Below, piece by piece: positions 15,782 to 24,628 of a DNA stretch of 33,290 nucleotides (position 1 is the stretch's first letter; every line of letters begins with the position of its first letter). Position numbers and translations under genes: made by a program. Source of the stretch: Anaerolineae bacterium (lineage in GTDB: Bacteria > Chloroflexota > Anaerolineae > J102); NCBI GenBank assembly GCA_026991225.1, contig JALXCB010000191.1, forward strand, positions 1-33,290, in the 5' to 3' direction. The notes under the pieces are model-generated. The model did not search any database and was not told the DNA's origin. It saw only the letters and a list, made by a program, of their open reading frames with translations.

Positions 15782-15910
15782 CGGGCCATGAGAAGTATTG
15801 TTTCATGAAAACTTATACATTACGTTTTATCCGTGTTCTCTCGTATCCGTGTCAAGTCAACAGGGATATGTCCAATCCCCCAACTCCTCCCCACCCCACG
15901 CTGAGTCCTC

Positions 15911-16900
15911 ATGAACGCTTCTCCACCTCCTCAAACCCCGCTCCTCGAACTGCATGACGTGGTCAAGCGGTTTCGACTGCCGGGCGGCTGGCTTTCGGGC
16001 CAGGCCCGCTATGTACACGCGGTCGCGGGCGTCAGCCTGAGCGTGCAGACAGGCGAGGTGTTCGGACTGGTGGGGGAGTCGGGCTGCGGCAAGACTACGC
16101 TAGGAAGGCTGATCCTGCGGCTGATCGAGCCCACCTCGGGCCAGATCATCTTCGACGGACAGGATATCACCCATCGCAAGAAGAAGGACCTGCGCCCCAT
16201 CCGCCGGGAGATGCAGGTGGTGTTTCAGAACCCGCTGGCCTCCCTCAGCCCCCGCATGAAGATCTTCGACAGCGTGGCCGAGCCCATGCGCACCCATCAC
16301 ATCGTGCCCGAAAGCCAGATGAAGAAGAAGGTGCATGAGCTATTGACGCTGGTGGGGCTGGGCCCGCAGCACGCATCCCGCTATCCCCACGAGATCTCGG
16401 GCGGTCAATGCCAGCGGGTGGCCATCGCCCGGGCGCTGTCGGTGAATCCCAAGCTCATCATCCTTGACGAACCCACCTCCGCGCTGGACGTCTCGGTGCA
16501 GGCGCAGATCATCAATCTGCTGCAAGATTTGCAGGAAGCCCACGGCCTCACCTACATCTTCATCTCCCACGACCTCTCGGTGGTGGAGCACATCAGCGAC
16601 CGCATCGGCGTCATGTATCTGGGCAAGCTGGTGGAAGTGGGCGATGCCGAGGATATCTTCAACGACCCGCAGCATCCCTACACCCAGGCCCTGCTGGGCG
16701 CGATCCCCCGCCCGGAAGTGGATGATGATCAGGAACTGGTCATCCTGGAAGGGACGGTTCCCAGCCCGGTGAACCCGCCCCCTGGCTGCCGCTTCCACAC
16801 CCGCTGCCCGTTGACGACGGATATTTGCCGCCAAAAGGAGCCAGCCTTGGTGGAAGTGAACGGGCGACTGGTCGCCTGCCATCTGGTGCAGGCGTCCTGA
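15911..16900 (+). CDS. ABC importer ATPase, DppF/OppF type
   Basis: This 329-residue ATPase is the second half of the peptide-importer motor. Walker A is GESGCGKT (about residues 58-65), the signature is ISGGQCQRV, Walker B is LIILDEPTSALD and the H-loop is FISHDLSVVEH. The C-terminus has the usual CRFHTRCPLTTDIC oligopeptide-transporter Cys motif. It starts 331 bp after the first ATPase gene, an unusually wide gap for this pair, filled by a decayed family A copy. Whether it is still on the same transcript cannot be seen. Confidence 0.94.
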   Translation: MNASPPPQTPLLELHDVVKRFRLPGGWLSGQARYVHAVAGVSLSVQTGEVFGLVGESGCGKTTLGRLILRLIEPTSGQIIFDGQDITHRKKKDLRPIRREMQVVFQNPLASLSPRMKIFDSVAEPMRTHHIVPESQMKKKVHELLTLVGLGPQHASRYPHEISGGQCQRVAIARALSVNPKLIILDEPTSALDVSVQAQIINLLQDLQEAHGLTYIFISHDLSVVEHISDRIGVMYLGKLVEVGDAEDIFNDPQHPYTQALLGAIPRPEVDDDQELVILEGTVPSPVNPPPGCRFHTRCPLTTDICRQKEPALVEVNGRLVACHLVQAS

Positions 16901-16914
16901 CCGCCGCCGCGCTA

Positions 16915-17153
16915 AACTGGAGGCAAATTGAAATCAAGGCTTTTGGTTCGCATTGGATCATCAGCGAAAGGCGATTCTCTGGCCGCGCCGCCGCCCGCAG
17001 GTGAACCTGCGGGCTAAAAACGACGCCCCATGAATGGGGCTTTCATGCTGTGACTGCATTCAAGCCGGGGTCACCCGGCGTCGTTTCGTAGCCCGGAGCT
17101 TTAGCTCCGGGTGACCGAGGCCGAAAACACCTGATTTCAAAATGCGTTTAGTT
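16915..17153 (+). mobile_element. MITE-like element family A, copy A3 (239 bp)
   Basis: Left end AACTGGAGGCAAATTGAAA after TA (16913-16914); right end GCGTTTAGTT followed by TA (17154-17155). Three hairpin modules match A1, A2 and A6, but the middle segment (about 17041-17061) is replaced by TTCATGCTGTGACTGCATTC, also found in A4. Confidence 0.85.
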
Positions 17154-17155
17154 TA

Positions 17156-17347
17156 AACTGGAAGCAGAATGAAAACCAGGTTCGTGGTTTGATTTCCATA
17201 CGAATGCGACGCTATTCGATGGCCATCCGGCGTCCCGCAGGTGAACTGCGGGCTAAAAACGACGCCCCATGAATGGGGCTTTCATGCTGTGACTGCATTC
17301 AAGCCGGGGTCACCCGGCGTCGTTCCATAGCCCAGCGACTTCAGCTA
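17156..17347 (+). mobile_element. Truncated family A element A4, abutting A3
   Basis: It begins AACTGGAAGCAGAATGAAA directly after the TA that closes A3. It shares a 75-bp identical block with A3 (17011-17085 equals 17250-17324). Its right end is lost around 17347. Confidence 0.7.
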
Positions 17348-17368
17348 AAATGTGAGTTGTCCAACGCT

Positions 17369-17412
17369 CACTGCCTGCTCACTGAACACTGATTACTGCT
17401 CACTGATTACCT
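17369..17412. repeat. ACTGATTACTG word repeat, copy 2
   Basis: Reiterated CACTGAACACTGATTACTG and GCTCACTGATTAC words match the 13634-13662 cluster. It lies between A4 and the nitrilase ribosome-binding site. Confidence 0.6.
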
Positions 17413-17479
17413 CTCTAGTGTCCTGTGTGCCATTTCAGGGCGCTCTGTGTTCCTCTATTTCCCCGACAGGAGTTCTCCC

Positions 17480-18382
17480 ATGTCGCGTCTTTTCGGAATC
17501 GCCGGCGTTCAAATGTCTGTCATCCCCTGGGATGTGGACGCCACCATCGACAAAATGGCCGACGTCACCCGTCAGATCAGCCTCACCTTCCCCTGGGTGC
17601 ACATGGTCATGTTCCATGAACTGGCGGTGCCGGGCCTGGTGCAATTCATTACCGCGCCCCGGCCCGACACCTGGCGGAAGAACGCCGCGCCCATCCCCGG
17701 CCCGCAGACCGACCGGCTATGCGCCATCGCCAGGAAAACGCGTAAATGGCTCCTGCCCGGCTCCCTCTACGAGCTGGATGGCGATCTCATTTACAATACC
17801 GCCATCGTCATCTCTCCCCAGGGCGAGATCGTGGCCAAATATCGCAAAATGTTTCCCTGGCTGCCCTACGAGGCGGGCACGGCCGCGGGGAAGGAGTTCT
17901 GTGTGTTCGATATCCCCGACGTAGGCCGGTTTGGCGTCATGATCTGTTACGACATGTGGTTCCCTGAAGTCACCCGCACCCTGGCCTGGATGGGCGCGGA
18001 GGTCATCCTGCAGCCCACGATGACGCCCACATCGGATCGGGAGGTGGAGTTGGTGATGGCCCAGGCCAGCGCCATCTTCAACCAGGCTTACTTCGTCAGC
18101 ATCAACGGCGTGGGGCCGTGGGGCGGCGGGCAGTCGTTGCTGGTGGACCCGGACGGGCGCATTTTGCAGAAGGCGGGCGTGGCCGAGACGATCCTCACCG
18201 AGATTATCGATCTGGATCATGTGACCCGGACGCGAGAATATGGTACCATCGGGCTGGGACAAACCCTGAAGCAGTTGCGGGATAGCGGCATCGCCTTTCC
18301 GGTGTACGACCGGCAGGGCGGGCTGGCGGAAGGGAGTTTCGCCCAGCTCGGGCCGCTGGCCCTGCACCGTAATCTTCGGTAG
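17480..18382 (+). CDS. Carbon-nitrogen hydrolase (nitrilase superfamily)
   Basis: This 300-residue cytoplasmic amidohydrolase starts at ATG 17480 (MSRLFGIAGVQM) after CAGGAG; an upstream in-frame ATG would start in intergenic sequence. The Glu-Lys-Cys triad is visible: E47 (MFHELAVPG), K123 (AKYRKMFPW) and C156 (FGVMICYDMWFPE). Known superfamily members hydrolyse N-carbamoyl amines, omega-amides or aliphatic amides. The exact substrate is not determined. It is 56 bp upstream of a class III aminotransferase. An amidohydrolase that frees an amine plus a transaminase that oxidises it would make a two-step catabolic unit, for example for carbamoyl-beta-alanine or carbamoylputrescine. That reading is inference. 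Confidence 0.87.
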   Translation: MSRLFGIAGVQMSVIPWDVDATIDKMADVTRQISLTFPWVHMVMFHELAVPGLVQFITAPRPDTWRKNAAPIPGPQTDRLCAIARKTRKWLLPGSLYELDGDLIYNTAIVISPQGEIVAKYRKMFPWLPYEAGTAAGKEFCVFDIPDVGRFGVMICYDMWFPEVTRTLAWMGAEVILQPTMTPTSDREVELVMAQASAIFNQAYFVSINGVGPWGGGQSLLVDPDGRILQKAGVAETILTEIIDLDHVTRTREYGTIGLGQTLKQLRDSGIAFPVYDRQGGLAEGSFAQLGPLALHRNLR

Positions 18383-18438
18383 TCCCCCGTGACAGTTTCC
18401 CCCCATCGATCTGTACCATCTCTATCAGGAGCAACCTC

Positions 18439-19707
18439 ATGACCACTGGCGTTGATCTTCTCTCCCCCGTCTGGACCCATCTCACCACCATGCAGCCCGT
18501 CCGGGCCGAAGGCATTTACTTCTATGACGCCGACGGGCATCGTTGGATCGATTTCACCTCGGGCATCGGCGTCATCAACACGGGCCACCGGCATCCCAAA
18601 GTCGTGGCGGCTATCCAGGAGGCGCTAGACAGTCTGTTGTTCGCGCAGATGAACATCGTCATCAATCCCCGCTTCGTGGAACTGGCCCAAAAGCTGAATG
18701 AAGTCACCCCGCCGGGCATCGACCGTTTCTTCTTCTCCAACAGCGGGGCCGAGGCGGTGGAGGCTGCGGTGAAGCTGGCCCGTCAGGCCACGAAACGCCG
18801 TAACATCATCGTCTTCCAGGGCAGCTTTCATGGCCGCACCGCCCAGACCATGGCCATGACCACCTCGAAATATATCTACCGCTACGATTACCAGCCCCTG
18901 CCCGCGGGCGTGTTCGTCAGTCCCTTCCCCTACGCCTATCACTATGGTTGGGATGAGGAGACGACCACGGCCTTTTGTCTGGATGAGCTGGACCGGGCGC
19001 TGCACGGCCAGAGCGCGCCCGATGAGACAGCGGCCTTCATCATCGAGCCGGTGTTGGGCGAAGGCGGCTATGTGCCCGCGCCGCCCGCGTTTCTGGAGGG
19101 CCTGCGTCGCATCGCGGACGAGCACGGCATTCTGCTGGTGATGGATGAGGTGCAGTCGGGCTTTGGGCGCACGGGCGAATTCTTCGGATTCGAGCATGCG
19201 GACGTGGTTCCCGACATCATCATCATGGCCAAAGGACTGGGCAGCGGTATGCCCATCTCGGGCATCGCCGCCTCGGCCGAGCTGATGGGAAAGTGGCGGC
19301 CCGGCACCCACGGCGGCACCTATGGCGGCGGCAACGCCCTGGCCGCGGCCGCGGCCTCCGCCACCATCGACGTCATCCGGGAGGAGAAGCTGGTGGAGAA
19401 CGCCGCAGCGCAGGGGGACTATCTCATGGCCCGACTGCGCGACCTCCAGGCCGATTTTCCGGTCATCGGGGACGTGCGAGGCTGGGGGCTCATGGTCGCC
19501 ACCGAATTCACGGGCGAGGATGGCAGCCCCGATCCCGAGACGGCGAAAGCCGTGGCCGCGGCCGCGCTCAAAGAGCGGCTCATGCTCCTCACCTGCGGCA
19601 CCTACGGCAACGTCATCCGCTGGATTCCTCCCCTCATCGTCACTCGCGAGCAACTGGATGAAGGGCTGGACATCTTCGCTCGGGCGTTGGCGGATGTGGT
19701 GACATAA
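18439..19707 (+). CDS. Class III PLP-dependent aminotransferase (GABA/omega-aminotransferase type)
   Basis: This 422-residue enzyme transfers the terminal amino group of an omega-amino acid or diamine to a 2-oxo acid. Visible features are the SGAEAVEAA phosphate-binding segment (S102 onward), D236 in MDEVQSGFGRTG that contacts the pyridine nitrogen, and the Schiff-base lysine K265 (IIMAKGLGSGMPISG). The length is typical of GabT-like enzymes. The start ATG 18439 follows AGGAGC. It is probably co-transcribed with the nitrilase. The exact donor (GABA, beta-alanine, putrescine, ornithine-like) cannot be assigned by eye, so I give no symbol. Confidence 0.9.
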   Translation: MTTGVDLLSPVWTHLTTMQPVRAEGIYFYDADGHRWIDFTSGIGVINTGHRHPKVVAAIQEALDSLLFAQMNIVINPRFVELAQKLNEVTPPGIDRFFFSNSGAEAVEAAVKLARQATKRRNIIVFQGSFHGRTAQTMAMTTSKYIYRYDYQPLPAGVFVSPFPYAYHYGWDEETTTAFCLDELDRALHGQSAPDETAAFIIEPVLGEGGYVPAPPAFLEGLRRIADEHGILLVMDEVQSGFGRTGEFFGFEHADVVPDIIIMAKGLGSGMPISGIAASAELMGKWRPGTHGGTYGGGNALAAAAASATIDVIREEKLVENAAAQGDYLMARLRDLQADFPVIGDVRGWGLMVATEFTGEDGSPDPETAKAVAAAALKERLMLLTCGTYGNVIRWIPPLIVTREQLDEGLDIFARALADVVT

Positions 19708-19732
19708 CGCGTTTGCACTGTATCCGTTATAC

Positions 19733-19940
19733 AGGACACGACGACACGAAGGCGCGAAGGGGAAAAGTGGCGGGTGGCAGGTAACAAGCAGCAGGTGAAA
19801 AACCTCGCAGCCAGAGTAACTGCTAAGGTATCGCCACTACTTTTTGCCACGAAGACACGAAGAAAAGCCAAGGCGCGACGTATTTTCCTTGATTTTTCCT
19901 TCGTGTCTTCGAAAAACTTCGAGCCTTCGTGGCTTTTAGC
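19733..19940. mobile_element. Family B-type debris
   Basis: The left part (about 19735-19812) repeats the B5 internal words (ACACGACGACACGAAGG, GTGGCGGGTGGCAGG). At 19816 a GTAACTGCTAAGGT end starts a second B-like remnant containing CCACGAAGACACGAAG and its complement. The right end is incomplete. No gene lies between 19708 and 20684. Confidence 0.5.
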
Positions 19941-20327
19941 GTAACTACTAAGGTTGTCACCCGAAAACCACTAAACTGAAAGCAAATTGAAACCAAGGCT
20001 TTTGGTTTGCATTGGATCATCCATGAAAGGCGATTCTCTGGCTGCGCTGCCGCCCGCAGGTTCACCTGCGGGCTAAAAACGACGCCCCATGAATGGGGCT
20101 ACGGTGCATGTCGCGCGCCGCAGGAAGCCGGGTTCACCCGGCGTCGTTTCGTAGCCCGGAGCTTCAGCTCCGGGTGGCCGAGGCCGAAAACACCTGATTT
20201 CAAAATGCGTTTAGTTTAAGTACACCAAGACACAAAGGCACAAAGGGGAATTTATACATTTTTTCTTCGTGTTCTTAGTGCCTTTGTGCTCTTTGTGGTT
20301 TGTTAACCGGGGTACGTTAGCAGTTAT
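19941..20327 (+). mobile_element. Family B element B3, interrupted by A6
   Basis: The left part GTAACTACTAAGGTTGTC... (19941-19971) and the right part (20219-20327, ending TTAGCAGTTAT) join into one B element equivalent to B2 at 26192-26334. A6 sits at a TA in between. TTTATACATTTTTT is shared with B2. Confidence 0.75.
19974..20216 (+). mobile_element. MITE-like element family A, copy A6 (243 bp)
   Basis: Cleanest copy. Ends are AACTGAAAGCAAATTGAAA and, inverted, AACTAAACGCATTTTGAAA. TA flanks both sides (19972-19973 and 20217-20218). Internal hairpins are GCCCGCAGG...CCTGCGGGC, GCCCCATGAATGGGGC, GCCGGGTTCACCCGGC and CCCGGAGC...GCTCCGGG. It carries no coding potential. Confidence 0.9.
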
Positions 20328-20381
20328 CTTCGATCTTTCGTTTTGGGTTGGACGACTTGGGCGGTCTCACCAAAAAGATTT

Positions 20382-20651
20382 GGGTGTGTCCTTTTTCGGT
20401 TGAGGAGTCTCACCGCAGCACTCGCCGACTGAAGCCGGACTCTTCTTGCCTACGGCCGGTGGACGGCGGAGGCCGTTCAGTTTTCCGGTCGACGAAGGCC
20501 GACCATCGGCGCCATCGAATCCTCCTTCCTTATTTCCTCCCCCGCCCGTCTCGAAGCGGGGGAGGAAGCAAAGGAGGGGGCTTGCGCCTAAAGAGCCCGA
20601 GTTCACTCGGCCAGTGCGTCCGGCTAATGCCAACTCATTTAGGACGCACCC
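20382..20651. mobile_element. MITE-like element family C, copy C1 (270 bp)
   Basis: TIRs are GGGTGTGTCCT on the left and the inverse of GGGTGCGTCCT on the right. A perfect 9-bp TSD, AAAAGATTT, is at 20373-20381 and 20652-20660. Internal hairpins match C3 and D1. A 12-bp-stem hairpin (TTCCTCCCCCGC with its complement, about 20536-20573) is unique to this copy. It ends 34 bp beyond the stop of the convergent glycosyltransferase gene. Confidence 0.88.
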
Positions 20652-20684
20652 AAAAGATTTCGATCTGGCCCGAGCCATCGAAGC

Positions 20685-21632
<948 letters not shown>

Positions 21633-21827
21633 GATGGCTGGAGGCGAGGGTGAATGGGCGAGGGATCGAATCAGCGTGACTGCGTTTGCGTGGCATTTTG
21701 CCATCGTCGGGCGTCAAACGCCAAACCCTTCAGCAACGCTCAGGGCAGGCCGTCGTGTGTGAAATCGGAAAGGCCGTTGGGAATCGTCGAGCCAGCGTCC
21801 GTGAGGCCTGATCGCTATTCTCTCGCC

Positions 21828-21948
21828 GGGTGCGTCCCTGAAAATTGGCGCCGCGAATGACCTCCGGGAGGTGGCAACAAAGTTTTGGTCAAAATGAAGC
21901 GTTTGACGCCACCTCCCGGAGGTCTTGCTAAAAAATTGGGACGCACCC
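21828..21948. mobile_element. MITE-like element family C, copy C2 (121 bp)
   Basis: Perfect 11-bp TIRs GGGTGCGTCCC (21828-21838, inverse at 21938-21948). The 9-bp TSD TCTCTCGCC (21819-21827) versus TCTCTCACC (21949-21957) has one mismatch. The inside is one long hairpin with a perfect 17-bp stem (21859-21875 with 21908-21924). It lies between the divergent glycosyltransferase genes. Confidence 0.88.
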
Positions 21949-21966
21949 TCTCTCACCGACGCACGT

Positions 21967-21995
21967 TTGGTCCAGACCGGAGAATGGCATACAAT
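21967..21995 (+). promoter_or_regulatory. Promoter of the GT39-like gene (near-leaderless)
   Basis: TTGGTC (21967-21972), a 17-bp spacer and TACAAT (21990-21995) lie 8 nt before ATG 22004. No Shine-Dalgarno fits between them. The -35 starts 10 bp after the TSD of C2. Confidence 0.6.
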
Positions 21996-22003
21996 AATCC
22001 GCT

Positions 22004-24028
22004 ATGGAAACCGCCCGCACCCGCCGCCGATGGATCTGGATCGGCTTTGTCATCGTCCTGGTCGTCGCCGCGTTCTTCCGATTGTGGCAATTGCACAGCA
22101 TCCCGCCCGGCCTGTTCGGCGACGAGGCCGCGGACGCGCTGGACGCGCTGGATGTGCTCGCGGGTCGGGGCCAGGTGTTCTTTCCGGGCAATTTCGGCCG
22201 CGAGGGCCTGCACATGTGGATTCTGGCGGGGATGTTCAGGCTGATGGGGCTGACGCCTTACGCCATCCGCCTGCCTTCCGCCATCGCCGGCGTCGTCACG
22301 GCCCTGGCCGCGTATTGGCTGGGCTATGAACTGTTCATCGCCCGGCTGCCCGATAAAGCTGACGCCCGGGCCTGGCGCGCGGCCTGGCTGATGACCCTGG
22401 GCGCGGGCCTGTTCACCGCCGTCTCCTACTGGCATATTCACTTCTCCCGCTTCGGCATCCGCGGGGTCTTCACCACGATGATGGCGGCTTTGACCATGGC
22501 CGCATTGTGGCGGGCCCTCAATCGGGATCATTGGGGATGGTGGGCGTTGGCCGGGTTGTTCATGGGCATAGGCGCGCATTTCTACACCGCCAGCCGCTTC
22601 ATTCCCCTGTTCGTGGGCCTTTTCCTGGGCGGATGGCTGGCTCTGTCCTGGCTGCATGTGCGATTGCAGCCGCCCGTGACGAACTTCCGCCGATTCATTC
22701 TCGGTTCGATCATCCTCTTCGCCGTCTCCGCCGTCGTTTTTGCACCCCTGGGCTATTACTTCCTTACCCATCCCGGCAGCTTCACCCAGCGGGCGGGCGA
22801 GGTCTCCGCGTTTCAGGATGGCTTCAGTCTGGCCACGCTGAAAGTCATCAGCCGGGCCGCCCTCCTCAACCTGGTGCAATTCATCGCGCCCGGACGGGGC
22901 GACATGGCCCGGTTCTACAATCTGCCCGGTCGGGCCGTGTTCACGCCCCTGACCGCGCTTTTGGCGCTGTTGGGCGCGGGGATCAGCTTGAAGCGCTGGC
23001 GCAACCCGGTTTACAGCTTCCTGCTGCTATGGTTCATCATCATGGCCAGCCCCTCCTTCCTGGCCGTGGATCGGGCCCCCACCCTGCCGCGGGTGCTGGG
23101 CGTGATCCCGGGCGTCTTCTTCTTCCCCGCCATCGGTCTGGCCGCGGGCCTGGATTGGCTGACCGCCCGCCTGGCCTCGCTCTCTCCGAAAACCCGCCAG
23201 GCGCTCTTCTGGGGCCTGGCCGCGGCGGCCTTTCTGCTGCCCGCCGCCATCACCTATCGCGACTACTTCCATATCTGGGGGCCTGCGCCCGAGACCGCGG
23301 ACGCGTTTGAGGTGGATATGACCACGGTCTGGCGCTGGCTGGAGGCCCATCCTCCCGACGGGCCATTATACATCTCCGCGGACATCTACAAGCACCCCAG
23401 CTTCTACGTCCTTTACGAACAGATTCCCACCACCGAGTACTTCACCCGCATCGATCCCCAGCTTCACTGGTTCGACGCCCGCCGGGCCTGGCCCCTGCCC
23501 CATCCCGACAGCCATCCCACCATCCTTGTGGGCGACTCCGCCCTGCCGCCAGCCTTCACCCAGGGCCTGCTGGGCATCGAGCTGACGCCCATCGACGGCG
23601 GCGTCGCTTTTCTGGCCACGACAGACCTGTACGTGGAGGGCGAACCCGTCGTCTGGTTCAGCGAGGCGTTGGGGTTGATGGGACAGTACGTCCTGCCGCC
23701 CGCCGCGGACGAGTCGGAGGGGGTGATCCTGCAGGTTTGGCGCACCCGGGGGCCCCTCATCGAGGAGGTCGCTCCTTACCAGATCCAGAGCGCCCTGCTG
23801 GGGCCGGACGGCGGGCAAATCGTCCAGGTCTCCGACGAGATGGGTATGCGCCCGCCTGAATGGGAGCGGGAGGGCGAGTTCGTCACCTGGCAACGCGTTC
23901 CCTGGCCGGAAGGGATGCAGATAACGGGCTCAGCCCTGCGCGTCGTTCCCCACAACCAGTCTCCCCTCCAACCCGAGGGTTCGCTGGATGGCTGGGTGCA
24001 GTCGCCTTGGGTTGCCTGGCCGCATTGA
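22004..24028 (+). CDS. GT39-like polytopic membrane glycosyltransferase
   Basis: This 674-residue membrane protein of the PMT/ArnT-like superfamily would transfer sugar from a polyprenyl-phosphate donor on the outer face of the membrane. The first helix (WIWIGFVIVLVVAAFFRLW) is followed by the loop motif PPGLFGDEAADALDAL (about residues 34-49), whose acidic pair is the family's catalytic site. About ten helices extend to residue 420, then a soluble extracytoplasmic domain of about 250 residues. ATG 22004 directly follows a promoter, so the mRNA is probably leaderless. The partner donor synthase may be the divergent GT2. The acceptor is unknown. Confidence 0.85.
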   Translation: METARTRRRWIWIGFVIVLVVAAFFRLWQLHSIPPGLFGDEAADALDALDVLAGRGQVFFPGNFGREGLHMWILAGMFRLMGLTPYAIRLPSAIAGVVTALAAYWLGYELFIARLPDKADARAWRAAWLMTLGAGLFTAVSYWHIHFSRFGIRGVFTTMMAALTMAALWRALNRDHWGWWALAGLFMGIGAHFYTASRFIPLFVGLFLGGWLALSWLHVRLQPPVTNFRRFILGSIILFAVSAVVFAPLGYYFLTHPGSFTQRAGEVSAFQDGFSLATLKVISRAALLNLVQFIAPGRGDMARFYNLPGRAVFTPLTALLALLGAGISLKRWRNPVYSFLLLWFIIMASPSFLAVDRAPTLPRVLGVIPGVFFFPAIGLAAGLDWLTARLASLSPKTRQALFWGLAAAAFLLPAAITYRDYFHIWGPAPETADAFEVDMTTVWRWLEAHPPDGPLYISADIYKHPSFYVLYEQIPTTEYFTRIDPQLHWFDARRAWPLPHPDSHPTILVGDSALPPAFTQGLLGIELTPIDGGVAFLATTDLYVEGEPVVWFSEALGLMGQYVLPPAADESEGVILQVWRTRGPLIEEVAPYQIQSALLGPDGGQIVQVSDEMGMRPPEWEREGEFVTWQRVPWPEGMQITGSALRVVPHNQSPLQPEGSLDGWVQSPWVAWPH

Positions 24029-24071
24029 CGGCGACATCCGAGGACTTCGAAGCCCGGCGAGCAAGCCTGCG

Positions 24072-24176
24072 CTGATGCGGATGAAAATGAGAACGCTGAT
24101 AACGCGGATGCTTCGCATCGCAGATTTACGCAGATGATTTTCACAGATTTTTTCTTTATCATCTGCGTTCCCTAAT
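24072..24176. repeat. Low-complexity word repeat (GCTGATAACGCGGATG type)
   Basis: Reiterated words GATGCGGATGAAAATGAG, CGCTGATAACGCGGATG, ACGCAGATGATTTTCAC and ATCATCTGCGT form an imperfect self-complementary region. It lies between the GT39-like stop and the terminator of the minus-strand gene. No ORF is supported. Confidence 0.55.
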
Positions 24177-24200
24177 CCTATTTTTGGAACAGCAGGACAT

Positions 24201-24234
24201 AAAAAAGCCCAACCATCCCAAAGGGTGATCGGGC
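24201..24234 (-). terminator. Terminator of the YtxH-like gene
   Basis: On the minus strand, GCCC...GGGC with an inner wobble-rich stem (24207-24234) is followed by TTTTTT (24201-24206), 24 bp after the stop. Confidence 0.75.
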
Positions 24235-24257
24235 AAGTCAGAATCGAAGGGGCATTA

Positions 24258-24479
24258 TCAGGAACTGGGGGTTGCTTCGCCCGTCTGAGCGCTTTCCTGT
24301 GTCTGGCTCTTCTTCAATTGAGCTTGAAGCTGCTCCACTTTCTGGTTGAGGTCCTGGATGCTCAGTTCGTAGCGCTCGGCGAGGTCGCCGCGCAATTCAG
24401 TGCCGCTCTTGGGCGTCAGAAAGGCGGTCAGGACCGCGCCCATCAGCAGGCCGACAAGAAAAAGCAGGACATCTCTCAT
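24258..24479 (-). CDS. Small YtxH-like membrane-anchored coiled-coil protein
   Basis: This 73-residue protein has an N-terminal membrane helix (VLLFLVGLLMGAVLTAFL, about 4-21). The motif TPKSGTELRGDL follows, resembling the APKSGxExR motif of YtxH-like stress proteins. A predicted coiled coil (YELSIQDLNQKVEQLQAQL) and a polar Ser/Thr/Gln tail complete it. The start is secured by an AGGAGGT ribosome-binding site 7 nt upstream of ATG 24479. Its promoter and terminator are both visible, so it is a single-gene unit. The role is unknown; YtxH homologues are linked to envelope stress, but the molecular function is not established. Confidence 0.75.
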   Translation of the reverse strand: MRDVLLFLVGLLMGAVLTAFLTPKSGTELRGDLAERYELSIQDLNQKVEQLQAQLKKSQTQESAQTGEATPSS

Positions 24480-24583
24480 GATTGTTACCTCCTGGTCGGT
24501 AGGGGATTGGCAGTTGGCAAAGGGAATCAGGAGTTTGTTTTCGTTTGCAGGGACACATTGCAGGCGAAACCCGCTCCAAATTC

Positions 24584-24612
24584 ATTTTAGCCCATCTATA
24601 ACGTTTCGTCAA
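24584..24612 (-). promoter_or_regulatory. Promoter of the YtxH-like gene
   Basis: Minus strand TTGACG (24607-24612), 17-bp spacer, TAAAAT (24584-24589). This is a strong housekeeping-type match about 105 bp upstream of ATG 24479. The C3 insertion lies just upstream (its TSD starts at 24620). Confidence 0.75.
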
Positions 24613-24628
24613 TTCGCATCAAACGGTA

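Noticed and set aside
13634-17412. The ACTGATTACTG and GTAATGCG word arrays as CRISPR
   Set aside because: There are no regularly spaced identical repeats with unique spacers, and no cas genes. The words are contiguous, degenerate and self-complementary.
20382-20651. C1 hairpins as a simple terminator for the glycosyltransferase gene
   Set aside because: They may act that way, but the perfect 9-bp duplication and TIRs show a mobile element, so I annotate it as such.
19733-20684. Hidden gene in the long gap after the aminotransferase
   Set aside because: All six frames are short and explained by repeats A6, B3 and C1 and debris. No ribosome-binding site or conserved motif was found.
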